This document shows positions 16,756-24,703 of a stretch of 64,000 nt of DNA, piece after piece. A program made the translations under genes and the position numbers. Position 1 is the first letter of the stretch, and the number at the start of each line of letters is the position of its first letter. The notes beneath the pieces were generated by a model. The model was not told the origin of the DNA. It saw only the letters and a list, made by a program, of their open reading frames with translations, and ran no database searches. Origin of the DNA: Thermoanaerobaculia bacterium. GTDB taxonomy: Bacteria > Acidobacteriota > Thermoanaerobaculia > Multivoradales > JAGPDF01. The stretch is from positions 76,735 through 140,734 of the forward strand of contig JAGPDF010000003.1 of NCBI GenBank assembly GCA_018057705.1, written 5' to 3'.

Positions 16756-17984
16756 CTACGATGCCGATCTCGCCCGCTCCCGACCGCCTCCCGCTCCTGC
16801 GCTTCCTGCTCTCGGAGCTCAAACCCAAGGGGCCGCTGCTGACCCCGTTCAACGTCATCTCGATTCCGGTCATCCTGCTCGGGATCGGCGTCCTCATCCA
16901 GCGCTTCATCTACGGCCTGGGTTCGATCACCAACCTGACTCAGGAGCACCCCTGGGGCCTCGGGATCGGCTTCGACGTCGTGACCGGGGTCGCCCTCGCC
17001 GGCGGCGCCTACACGCTGGCCTTCGCCGTCTACGTGATGCGGCTCGAGAAATACCATCCGATCATCCGCGCCACGGTGCTGAACGGCCTGCTGGCCTACA
17101 TCTTCTATGCCGGGGCTCTGGTGCTCGACCTCGGCCGGCCCTGGAATGTCATCAACCCGGTCATCGGCAACTCGTTCGGCTACAACTCGGTGCTCTTCCA
17201 GGTCGCCTGGAGCTTTCTGCTCTACATGCTCGTCGAGATGATCGAGCTCTCGCCGGCCTTCGCGGAGTGGCTGGGCTGGAAGCGCGCGCGGCGCGTCCTC
17301 GCCTCTCTGGCTCTGGGCGCCGTGATCATCGGGGTGACGCTGTCGACCCTTCACCAGGCCGGCCTGGGCGCCCTCTTCCTGATGGCCAAGCCGAAGATCC
17401 ATCCGCTCTGGTACACCGAGTTCATTCCCATACTCTTCTTCGTCTCGAGCATCTTCGGCGGCCTGTCGATGGTCATCCTCGAGGGCACCCTGACCCACCG
17501 GCTGTTCGGCAAGCAGACGGATCCCAAGAAGCACGGCTCGTTCGACGATCTGATGCTCGGGCTCGGCAAGGGTACCGCCATCGCCCTGTTCGTCTACTAC
17601 TTCTTCAAGCTGCTCATCTTCCTGCACGAGCGCCAATGGGATCTGCTGGCGACCGGGTGGGGGGCCTGGTACCTCGTCGAGGTGATCGGCTTCGTGCTCG
17701 TGCCGTGCGTGATGTTCGCCTATGCGGTGCGCCACCGCCGGCCGGGACTCCTGCGGCTGGCTGCGGCCGGGGCGCTCGTCGGCCTGCTGCTCAATCGCCT
17801 GAACATCTCGATCGTCGCCTTCAACTGGCAGCTCGCCGAACGCTACTTCCCGAGCTGGCAGGAGTTCGTCGTGACCCTGACGGTGCTCTTCACCGAAGTC
17901 TGGGTCTTCCGCTGGATCGTGCTTCGCTTGCCGATCCTGCGCGATGCGCACGAGCTGCCCAACCCGCGTCCCCTCGAGTCATGA
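16752..17984 (+). CDS. NrfD/HybB-family quinol-binding membrane subunit
   Basis: 410 residues with about ten hydrophobic helices, as in HybB/HmcC (longer than the eight-helix NrfD). Family features include 'FDVVTGVALAGGAYTLAFAVYV', 'LDLGRPWNVINPV' and 'GVTLSTLHQAGLGALFLM', the last with the conserved His near the quinone pocket. The protein has no cofactor of its own and transfers electrons between menaquinol and the iron-sulfur subunit. It is the fifth gene of the operon and overlaps the previous stop. With no hydrogenase nearby, the partner must be the pentahaem cytochrome. Confidence 0.92.
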   Translation: MTTMPISPAPDRLPLLRFLLSELKPKGPLLTPFNVISIPVILLGIGVLIQRFIYGLGSITNLTQEHPWGLGIGFDVVTGVALAGGAYTLAFAVYVMRLEKYHPIIRATVLNGLLAYIFYAGALVLDLGRPWNVINPVIGNSFGYNSVLFQVAWSFLLYMLVEMIELSPAFAEWLGWKRARRVLASLALGAVIIGVTLSTLHQAGLGALFLMAKPKIHPLWYTEFIPILFFVSSIFGGLSMVILEGTLTHRLFGKQTDPKKHGSFDDLMLGLGKGTAIALFVYYFFKLLIFLHERQWDLLATGWGAWYLVEVIGFVLVPCVMFAYAVRHRRPGLLRLAAAGALVGLLLNRLNISIVAFNWQLAERYFPSWQEFVVTLTVLFTEVWVFRWIVLRLPILRDAHELPNPRPLES

Positions 17985-18025
17985 GCACCCGAGCGAGCGC
18001 CTGCCGAGTCCGCGAAGGAGGCTGA

Positions 18026-18151
18026 ATGGAAACCTACCGCTACGTGAACATCTTCGAGACCAAGGGCCTCGAGTACCTTCTGTTGGCCTCGTTCCTGGTC
18101 CTCTTCGTCGTCTTCGTGCGCTACCTTTCGGCCCCAGGCCGCAAGCCCTGA
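18026..18151 (+). CDS. 41-residue single-TM small subunit (HmcD-like by position)
   Basis: A small gene with a strong ribosome-binding site (AAGGAGG, six bases before the ATG). Its product is METYRYVNIFETKGLEYLLL followed by a hydrophobic stretch and the basic end RYLSAPGRKP. One transmembrane helix spans about residues 15-34. It is the last gene of the redox operon and is followed by a terminator hairpin. Desulfovibrio Hmc also has a roughly 45-residue one-helix subunit (HmcD) after its NrfD-like HmcC, so a structural role in the membrane complex is likely. Homology to HmcD itself is not established by what I can see. Confidence 0.7.
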   Translation: METYRYVNIFETKGLEYLLLASFLVLFVVFVRYLSAPGRKP

Positions 18152-18209
18152 CGCCGACCGACGGCTCCAGTGCCTCCGGGGTTCGCGCGCGTCTACCCTG
18201 GAAGCTACC

Positions 18210-18241
18210 CGCGAAGGCGTCCTGCACCCGGCGCCTTCGCG
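18210..18241 (+). terminator. Hairpin terminator closing the redox operon
   Basis: A 10-bp perfect stem (CGCGAAGGCG / CGCCTTCGCG) with a 12-base loop, lying between the convergent 41-residue subunit gene and the gene ending at 18276. No U-tract follows. Confidence 0.6.
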
Positions 18242-18275
18242 ACACACCAGCGTTCTGCAGGCGCGAGGCTGAGCC

Positions 18276-18821
18276 CTATTTCGCGGCAAAGACGACGTCG
18301 TCGAACAGCATACGGAAACCTTGCTCGCCGCTGCACTCCAGCCGGAGCTGGACCGATCTCGCGGTGGCTCCGGTACGCGTCTCGCCACTCATCTGCTGCC
18401 AGCTCGTCTTCGGCGGCCGGGCGTCGGCCACCAGCGGCTCGGAGGCGTTCTCGCAGGCAGCGTCGTCCCCCTGGAAGATCGTGTAGCCGCAGACGTAGAG
18501 ATCGCCCGAAGCGATCCTGAGGCGCACCGCGATCCGATAGTCGGTGTCCGGCTTGACCGGTATGCAGGGCGCCTGAAGACGCAGGCTGCCCTGGCGGTCG
18601 GTCCCGGCAAGCGCTCCCTTCGCCGGATCGCCGTCCGTGCGCTCATGGCTCGCGGACTCCTCGTGGACGCCGGTCCAACCCTCTATGTCCTGCGCAAATC
18701 CGCAGTTGCGGTTCGCGAGCAGGTTTCGCGTATCGGCTGCACACTCCGCCGCGACCGCCGCCGACCCTGCGAGACCTGCCAGCGACGCGACGACTCCCAC
18801 GCTCAGCACCAGGATCTTCAT
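18276..18821 (-). CDS. Secreted carbohydrate-binding-like protein
   Basis: 181 residues with a signal peptide (MKILVLSVGVVASLAGLAGS). The mature part reads like a jelly-roll CBM: 'RNCGFAQDIEGWTGVHE' near the start, 'PDTDYRIAVRLRI' in the middle and a final 'GFRMLFDDVVF' strand. This is the CBM_4_9 pattern in which a sugar-binding beta-sandwich surrounds a damaged or missing enzyme. Several cysteines probably form disulphides. There is no catalytic domain. GGAGGAG nine bases before the ATG supports the start. Ligand unknown. Confidence 0.65.
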   Translation of the reverse strand: MKILVLSVGVVASLAGLAGSAAVAAECAADTRNLLANRNCGFAQDIEGWTGVHEESASHERTDGDPAKGALAGTDRQGSLRLQAPCIPVKPDTDYRIAVRLRIASGDLYVCGYTIFQGDDAACENASEPLVADARPPKTSWQQMSGETRTGATARSVQLRLECSGEQGFRMLFDDVVFAAK

Positions 18822-18991
18822 GATTCGACTCCTCCTGCGTGGCTAACCGACTTTCGGCCGGCCTCCGGGCCAGACCCTGTCCTGCACGCTCGCCAGGGTC
18901 GAACGCCCTCTCGGCCGGAGCAAAAGGGCGGTGCAACGCACGAGTTGTCCCCTCGTAGCCCGACTCAACGGTAGTGAGGCAGGGGGATCTC

Positions 18992-20242
18992 ATGTTCTCG
19001 AATCGTGCCCGCATCGCTGTCGTGGCTGGACTTGTCGTCATCGGACTCGCGGCGCCGTCCGCGGCGGTCAAACGCCGCGCCTTCGTGACCTCGGTCGCCG
19101 GGAACGGCAACCTGGCCTCCTGGGCGCTCGCCGGCGGCGGAGTGGGCCTCGCAGCCGGCGACAACATCTGTCGCGCCCGGGCCTTCATCGCCGACCTTCC
19201 GAACCCCGGCAGCTACTACGCCTGGCTCTCGACCGCGTCGACGGACGCCTACTGCCATGTCCAGGGGCAGACCGGCAAGAAGGCCAATGGCTGCGTCGGC
19301 ACCGCGACGGGCGCAGGCCCCTGGTACCGCTACGACGGCGTCGGCCGATTCAGCGGCTCGATCGACGAGCTCACCGACTTCGCGAGCCAGGCGATCTACC
19401 AGCCCATCCGCTTCGACGAGCTCGGCAATGAGCTCTCGGGCACTGGGGATGGCTTCTGGACCTCGACTTCGAAGACCGGCGAGGCCGGTCCCGACACCTG
19501 CTCGGGTTGGATCGTCGGCAGTTCGGGGGCCGCCGGATCCACCGGACTCCCGGACCGGACCTGGGACGACTGGACGGCCTACCTCATCAGCGCATGCGAC
19601 AACGAGCGCCGACTCCTCTGCCTGGAAGGCGGGACGAGCGAGGTGACGCCGGTCCCCTGGGTTCCGGCCGCGCTCGTCTTCACGACCTCGGTCTCGGGGT
19701 CCGGCGATCTCTCGACCTGGCCCGAGGCCGGGGGAGAGACCGGTCTCGCGGCGGCCGACAACATCTGCCAGAGCCTGGCCACCGCTGCCCACCTGCCTTC
19801 ACCGGGTTCGTTCTTCGCCTGGCTGTCGACGAACGCGACCGATGCCGGCGACCGACTGACGCTCACCGGCACGCCGATCCGGCGCGTCGACGGGTTTCGC
19901 GTGGCCGACTCGAAGAGCGACCTGCTGGCTACCGGGGCGGACAACAGCCTGCATGTCGACGAGGCGGGCCGCTATCTCTCCTACACGAACCTCTGGACCG
20001 GAACGGACGGCGACGGCACCGCCACCGTCGACAACTGCGATGGCTGGAGCTCGGCGGTAGCGACCGACGATGGACACACTGGATTCGGCAACGCGGCCTA
20101 CTCGGAAGTCTGGACGCAGATCGGTGCCTACGATTGCGACCTGACCCACCGGCTCGCCTGCTTCTCTAACGTCGAGGTCCTCTTCTGGGACGGCTTCGAT
20201 CTCTCGGAGAACACCGAGCGCTGGTCGGCGGTCGTGCCGTGA
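18992..20242 (+). CDS. Secreted DUF1554-repeat protein, paralogue A
   Basis: 416 residues: signal peptide (about residues 1-25), then two DUF1554-like modules. The first begins AVKRRAFVTSVAGNGNL and contains 'YAWLSTASTDAYCHV'; the second begins ALVFTTSVSGSGDL and contains 'FFAWLSTNATDAG'. The chain ends in the tail LFWDGFDLSENTERWSAVVP. DUF1554 domains are lectin/endostatin-like folds of unknown role, described mainly in Leptospira and myxobacterial surface proteins. AGGGGGA lies five bases before the ATG, which rules out the GTG 18 bases upstream. Its stop overlaps the GTG start of paralogue B. Conserved Cys pairs occur in each module. Confidence 0.82.
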   Translation: MFSNRARIAVVAGLVVIGLAAPSAAVKRRAFVTSVAGNGNLASWALAGGGVGLAAGDNICRARAFIADLPNPGSYYAWLSTASTDAYCHVQGQTGKKANGCVGTATGAGPWYRYDGVGRFSGSIDELTDFASQAIYQPIRFDELGNELSGTGDGFWTSTSKTGEAGPDTCSGWIVGSSGAAGSTGLPDRTWDDWTAYLISACDNERRLLCLEGGTSEVTPVPWVPAALVFTTSVSGSGDLSTWPEAGGETGLAAADNICQSLATAAHLPSPGSFFAWLSTNATDAGDRLTLTGTPIRRVDGFRVADSKSDLLATGADNSLHVDEAGRYLSYTNLWTGTDGDGTATVDNCDGWSSAVATDDGHTGFGNAAYSEVWTQIGAYDCDLTHRLACFSNVEVLFWDGFDLSENTERWSAVVP

Positions 20243-21474
20243 GAGTCGCCCTGGCTCTCGCTCTCGCTCTCGTCGTCGCCGCTCCAGCCAACGCCGTCAA
20301 ACGCCGCGCATTCGTGACTTCCGTCACCGGCACCGGCAATCTGCACTCGTGGGCCGATTCGGGCGGGCTCTCCGGCGTCGCCGCGGGCGACAACATCTGT
20401 CGCGTCCGCGCCGCCGCTGGCGGCTTGCCGAATCCCACCGCCTACCGCGCCTGGCTCTCGACGGCCGCGACCGACGCCTACTGCCACGTCCAAGGCCAGA
20501 CGGGTAAGAAGGACCCTGGCTGTGTCGGCACGCCGGAGCCTGCCGGGCCGTGGTACCGGTACGACGGCGTGGGGCGCTTCACCGGCACGCTCGACGAGCT
20601 CACCGGCCCTGAGCGACGGATCTACCAACCGATCCGCTACGACGAACTGGGCAACGATGCGACGACTCTCGAGAGGAGCTACTGGACCGGAACGGACTCA
20701 ACCGGAGAGGTCGCGGCAGACATCTGCGGCAGCTGGGTCGTGGCCTCCAGCGGGGCCTCGGGCAAGGGCGGGGCGGCGGAAGAGTCCGCCGGCGGCTGGA
20801 CGTCGTCAACAATCGGCTCCTGCGCCGGAACGTCCCGACTTCTTTGCCTGGAAGCCGGGGCGAGCGAGGTCACGCCCGTTCCCTGGATTCCGGCGGCTCT
20901 CGTCTTCGCCACTTCCACCCAGGGTCACGGCGACCTTTCCGCCTGGCCCGGCGCCAATGGCGAGGACGGCCTCGCCGCCGGAGATGCGATCTGCCGGAGC
21001 CGCGCATCGGCCGCGCATCTGCCGTCACCCGCGTCGTTCTTCGCCTGGCTCTCGACCGATTCGATTGGCGCCGGAACTCGCATGACGCTCGCCGGCACTC
21101 CGTATCGGCGCGTGGACGGTTTCCGGATCGCCAGTTCCGCGGCCGACTTGCTGGCGAATGGCGCCGACAACACGCTGCATGTCGATGAGTTCGGGCAGTA
21201 CGCCTCGCCCTACCGCCTGGCGTTCACCGGAACGCTCCCCGATGGAACGCCGGGTCTGGCGAACTGCGCTGGCTGGACGTCGGTCTCGGCGTTTGACGAG
21301 GCGACCTACGGCTTGCTCTACCGCGCCTACGATGGCACCTGGACCGACCGGGACGAAGGCACATGCAGCGGCACCGAGAAGCGCCTCATCTGCTTCTCGA
21401 ACCGCGAGGTCCTCTTCTGGGACGGCTTCGATCTGTCCGAGAACACCGAGCGCTGGTCGGCGGTGGTGCCGTGA
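20239..21474 (+). CDS. Secreted DUF1554-repeat protein, paralogue B
   Basis: 411 residues with the same two-module layout and the same C-terminal tail as paralogue A. The GTG start overlaps the previous TGA (GTGA), so translation is coupled. The signal peptide core is encoded by three tandem CTCTCG hexamers (20255-20272), giving alternating Leu-Ala. 'NAVKRRAFVTSVTGTGNL' marks the mature start. The copy differs from A mainly inside loops, as expected of duplicated adhesin- or lectin-like proteins under diversifying change. Confidence 0.82.
   Translation: MRVALALALALVVAAPANAVKRRAFVTSVTGTGNLHSWADSGGLSGVAAGDNICRVRAAAGGLPNPTAYRAWLSTAATDAYCHVQGQTGKKDPGCVGTPEPAGPWYRYDGVGRFTGTLDELTGPERRIYQPIRYDELGNDATTLERSYWTGTDSTGEVAADICGSWVVASSGASGKGGAAEESAGGWTSSTIGSCAGTSRLLCLEAGASEVTPVPWIPAALVFATSTQGHGDLSAWPGANGEDGLAAGDAICRSRASAAHLPSPASFFAWLSTDSIGAGTRMTLAGTPYRRVDGFRIASSAADLLANGADNTLHVDEFGQYASPYRLAFTGTLPDGTPGLANCAGWTSVSAFDEATYGLLYRAYDGTWTDRDEGTCSGTEKRLICFSNREVLFWDGFDLSENTERWSAVVP
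20255..20272 (+). repeat. CTCTCG hexamer repeat, 3 units
   Basis: Three perfect CTCTCG units in the signal-peptide region of paralogue B; they encode Leu-Ala alternation. Confidence 0.85.
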
Positions 21475-22724
21475 GGGTGGCTCTCGCTCTCGCTCTCGCT
21501 CTCGCTCTCGCTCTCGCTATCGCTCTCGCCGCTCCCGCCAGTGCGGTCAAGCGCCGGGCTTTCGTCACTTCGGTCGCCGGCAACGGCAACCTCACCTCCT
21601 GGTCCGATTCCGGCGGGCTCTCCGGACTCGCTGCAGGCGACCTCATTTGCAAGAATCGCGCGCTCCTGGGGGGTCTACCGAACTTCTCGGGCTTTCGCGC
21701 CTGGCTATCGACGGCTTCGACGGACGCCTTTTGCCACGTGCAGGGACAGACCGGACGAAAGGGCACCGGTTGCGTCGGGACACCGGTACCGGCGGGCCCG
21801 TGGTACCGCTACGACGGTGTCGGCCGGTTTTCTGGAACGGTCGATGAGCTGACCGACCCGCTCCACCCGGAGATCTACCAGCCGATCCACTTCGACGAAT
21901 TGGGCAACGAGCTCTCGCAGGACTCCGGCAACTACTGGACCGGAACCGGACAGGACGGAACCGCCTCCGACTGGACCTGCGCCGGCTGGGTCGTCGGCAC
22001 CAATGGTGCTACGGGAAAGACGGGAACGCCCGAGCGTTCGGTCTACTGGTGGACTTCCGACCTCACCAACGACTGCGATCGCCTGCGGCGGCTGCTTTGC
22101 GTCGAGTCCGGAACGAGCGAGGTCACTCCGGTCCCCTGGGTGCCGGCGGCGCTGGTCTTTTCGACCTCAGCGCTAGGCAGCGGCAATCTGGGCGCGTGGC
22201 CCGAAGCCGGCGCGGCGACCGGTCTCGCTGCCGGCGATGCGATCTGCCGCAATCTCGCCGCGGCGGCTCATCTGCCCTCGCCCGAGGCATTCGTCGCCTG
22301 GCTGTCGACCGATCCGGTCGCGGCGAGCAGTCGCCTGACGCTCGAGGACACGCCGTTGCGCCGGGTGGACGGTTTCCGGCTCGCCAACTCGAAGGCCGAC
22401 CTGCTCACGAGCGGCTCCGCCAACACCCTCCACGTCGACGAGCAGGGGCAGTATCTGGCGCAGCTCAACTGGCACTGGTCCGGCAGCTTCGGTGGTGGCT
22501 CCTCCTCGGGAATCAACTGCGACGGCTGGACATCTTCCGATCCCGGCGATGACGGCGACTACGGGGTTTCCGACTTCGCCTACGGCGCCGAATGGAGCGC
22601 CTTCTGGAGCACACCGTGCAGCCAGTCGCTCCGCCTCCTCTGTTTCTCCAACCGAGAGGTCCTGTTCTGGGACGGCTTCGATCTGTCGGAAAACACCGAG
22701 CGCTGGTCGGCGGTGACGCCGTGA
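21471..22724 (+). CDS. Secreted DUF1554-repeat protein, paralogue C
   Basis: 417 residues, the third tandem copy. It also starts with GTG overlapping the preceding stop. The signal peptide core is a run of eight CTCTCG-type hexamers (21481-21528), giving a long Leu-Ala stretch. The mature sequence starts 'SAVKRRAFVTSVAGNGNL', with two DUF1554 modules and the tail LFWDGFDLSENTERWSAVTP. Its stop is three bases from the end of the convergent sigma-factor gene. The bases after its stop (GTGAGGGTCAGG) resemble the junction at which B and C begin, as if a further unit had once followed or the unit boundary had been duplicated. Confidence 0.82.
   Translation: MRVALALALALALALAIALAAPASAVKRRAFVTSVAGNGNLTSWSDSGGLSGLAAGDLICKNRALLGGLPNFSGFRAWLSTASTDAFCHVQGQTGRKGTGCVGTPVPAGPWYRYDGVGRFSGTVDELTDPLHPEIYQPIHFDELGNELSQDSGNYWTGTGQDGTASDWTCAGWVVGTNGATGKTGTPERSVYWWTSDLTNDCDRLRRLLCVESGTSEVTPVPWVPAALVFSTSALGSGNLGAWPEAGAATGLAAGDAICRNLAAAAHLPSPEAFVAWLSTDPVAASSRLTLEDTPLRRVDGFRLANSKADLLTSGSANTLHVDEQGQYLAQLNWHWSGSFGGGSSSGINCDGWTSSDPGDDGDYGVSDFAYGAEWSAFWSTPCSQSLRLLCFSNREVLFWDGFDLSENTERWSAVTP
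21481..21528 (+). repeat. CTCTCG hexamer repeat, 8 units
   Basis: Six perfect CTCTCG units, one CTATCG variant and one more CTCTCG, in the signal-peptide region of paralogue C. Six-base slippage would keep frame and change the hydrophobic core by two residues per unit. Confidence 0.9.
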
Positions 22725-22727
22725 GGG

Positions 22728-23294
22728 TCAGGTCCGCTGGGGCGCCTGGAGCTCGCCCAGCTCACGTGCCAGGCGCAGGCTGGCGCGCTTCGTGGCCATG
22801 CGGGCGGCGGCGGCTGTGGGGTGCCCGGTGGCGAGCGCCAGCTCCTCGAACGGCAGGCCGAGCTCGATGCGCCCGATGATCAGGTCGCGGTCGGCCTCGG
22901 GGAGCTTCACCAGCGCAGCGCGGTACTGACGGCGCTCCTGGGATTCGATCGTGTCGTCGAGTGGGCTGGGGGCGAAGTCCGGACCTTCCGCCAAGGCCCC
23001 GTTGCGAACCTCGCCCCGCTCGGCGCGCCGGATCTCGTCCCGCACCCGGTTGCGGATCGCCAGCAGGAGGTAGTTGCGGAGCTTCTCAGGATCGGCGGTG
23101 TCGAGCTCTCCGAGCTGACGGAGCACATTCACCAGCGTCTCCTGGACCAGGTCGTCGGTCTCCATGCGCCGTCGCGCCCGCTGGGGGAGCCGTCCCCGCG
23201 CGAAGCGCTCGACGAACGGCAAGAGCGAGAGGATCGCCCGCTGCGCCCGCCGCAGATGCTCTCCCGCCCCTCCCCCAGGCCCTTCGAGTTCCAT
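22728..23294 (-). CDS. ECF-type RNA polymerase sigma factor
   Basis: 188 residues. Region 2 is visible as 'RMETDDLVQETLVNVLRQLG' and 'RNYLLLAIRNRVRDEIRRAERGE'. Region 4 follows as 'LPEADRDLIIGRIELGLPFEELALATGHPTAAAARMATKRASLRL'-type helices, with the helix-turn-helix at the end. No anti-sigma factor lies next to it, and no promoter consensus can be deduced. I use the ATG at 23294, with GGAG about six bases upstream; a longer frame to 23354 lacks support. It is divergent from the Mrr-like gene and converges to within three bases of the DUF1554 array. Confidence 0.82.
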   Translation of the reverse strand: MELEGPGGGAGEHLRRAQRAILSLLPFVERFARGRLPQRARRRMETDDLVQETLVNVLRQLGELDTADPEKLRNYLLLAIRNRVRDEIRRAERGEVRNGALAEGPDFAPSPLDDTIESQERRQYRAALVKLPEADRDLIIGRIELGLPFEELALATGHPTAAAARMATKRASLRLARELGELQAPQRT

Positions 23295-23392
23295 CGCCGG
23301 CTCCAATCGGTCCCCCGTGCGGACTCTACGCGAAGGGCACCCATTCCGCCTCAATCTGTTCGATTCGGCGCCGTCGATCGTTCTATTCGTAT

Positions 23393-24703
23393 GTGAGCCA
23401 TATCGGACCCTTCACGGTCAGCGGCGACTCCCCGGGCCCCCCCTCGTGTGCCCTGGAGCTCCGGCACGACGGGCTGGGCAAGCACCGCCTGATTCGCGGC
23501 AGAAGCGAGGAGGTCGTCCGGCGAAAAGCCGAGGTCCAGGCGGCGGACTGGGACGCTCGCTGGCACGTGGTCGAGGGCCGCCGGCGGGAGCAGGCGGCCC
23601 GGCTTCACGGCAGGCGCTCCGCGGACGCAAGACGGGCCCTTGCCGCTGCGAGGAGCGACCTCAAGCGACAGGAGCTCGTCCAGGTCGACTCGCTGCTCAA
23701 GTTCGCGCTCGCCGTCTACGACCCCGTCGACTGGACGAAGCTCAAGGAGAAGGGCACGTTCGACGAGAAGCGACCCGAGATCGCGCCCCTTCCGGCGCCG
23801 GCGGACTCGCGCGAACTACCGCCTGAGCCGCAGGCCACCGACCTTGCCTACCTGCCTGCGCTGGGCATCCTCGACCGCGTCCTCCCCGCTCGCAGGGCGC
23901 GAACGATCGCCGGCTGCCGCGCTCGGTTCGAGACCGACCACGCCCGCTGGGCAAAGATCGCGGAAGAGCTCCGGAACGCCGACGCCGAGTCCTCGAGAAA
24001 GCACTTCGAGATGGTCGCTCTCCGCACCGAGGCGCATGCATTCAACGTTGCGGCCTGGGAGCTTCGCCGGCGCGACTTCCTGGCGCGGAAGGCGGCGACG
24101 AACGACGCCGTGGACGCCATCCGTGCCGCCTATCTTGCGCTCGTCCCGGACGCGGTGGCGGAGTACTGCGATCTCGTCCTTTCGCAGTCGCAGTATCCCG
24201 ACTGCTTTCCCAGAGAGTTCGACCTCGACTACCACGCCGCCAGGAGTCTCCTGGTGGTGGACAACCTGCTACCCGCTCCGGCCGACCTGCCCACGCTCGA
24301 AGCGGTTCACTACGTTTCGAGTCTCGACGATTTCGAGGAGCAGCACATTCCACAGTCTCGAGCCGACGCGCGCTACGATGAAGTCCTCTGCAAGGTCGCG
24401 CTGCGCACGGTGCACGAACTGTTCGAGGCCGACCAGGCCGGCGCCCTGCAGACGGTCGTCTGGAACGGCGTCGTCTCTTCCCCGGACCGGGCAGGCGGAA
24501 GCTTCACCGCCTGCGTCCTCTCGCTGCGTGCGCACCGCGACGCCTTCAAGACTCTCCACCTCGCCCAGGTCGACCCCAGGAGCTGCCTCGAGGCCTTCGA
24601 GTGCGTCGCCGGCGAGAGGCTCCACGAGCTCGACGCCGTGACACCGCTGGTGCCGCTCCGCCCCGCCCCCGGCCGCAAACCGCTGCCGCGGGAGTGCTGG
24701 TAG
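23393..24703 (+). CDS. Mrr-type restriction-associated protein lacking the nuclease domain
   Basis: 436 residues. The N-terminus (VSHIGPFTVSGDSPGPPSC) and the later 'LCKVALRTVHELFEADQAGALQTVVWNG' segment match the N-terminal part of a family I know as restriction endonucleases ending in an Mrr catalytic domain. Here the chain stops right after 'LHELDAVTPLVPL', where the D...ExK nuclease would be expected to begin. No such domain is encoded in the next 200 bases in any frame I read. It is therefore either a truncated remnant or a nuclease-free variant. The homologous block seems to begin before the GTG at 23393, and no ATG is in frame, so the true start is uncertain. Confidence 0.6.
   Translation: MSHIGPFTVSGDSPGPPSCALELRHDGLGKHRLIRGRSEEVVRRKAEVQAADWDARWHVVEGRRREQAARLHGRRSADARRALAAARSDLKRQELVQVDSLLKFALAVYDPVDWTKLKEKGTFDEKRPEIAPLPAPADSRELPPEPQATDLAYLPALGILDRVLPARRARTIAGCRARFETDHARWAKIAEELRNADAESSRKHFEMVALRTEAHAFNVAAWELRRRDFLARKAATNDAVDAIRAAYLALVPDAVAEYCDLVLSQSQYPDCFPREFDLDYHAARSLLVVDNLLPAPADLPTLEAVHYVSSLDDFEEQHIPQSRADARYDEVLCKVALRTVHELFEADQAGALQTVVWNGVVSSPDRAGGSFTACVLSLRAHRDAFKTLHLAQVDPRSCLEAFECVAGERLHELDAVTPLVPLRPAPGRKPLPRECW

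Noticed and set aside
17981..18025. 14-codon frame (MSTRASACRVREGG) starting in an ATGA overlap with the NrfD stop
   Set aside because: Too short and featureless; it contains the ribosome-binding site of the 41-residue subunit and may at most help ribosomes reach it.
21481..21528. CTCTCG tract as a CRISPR-like repeat array
   Set aside because: Contiguous six-base units without spacers, inside a coding sequence.
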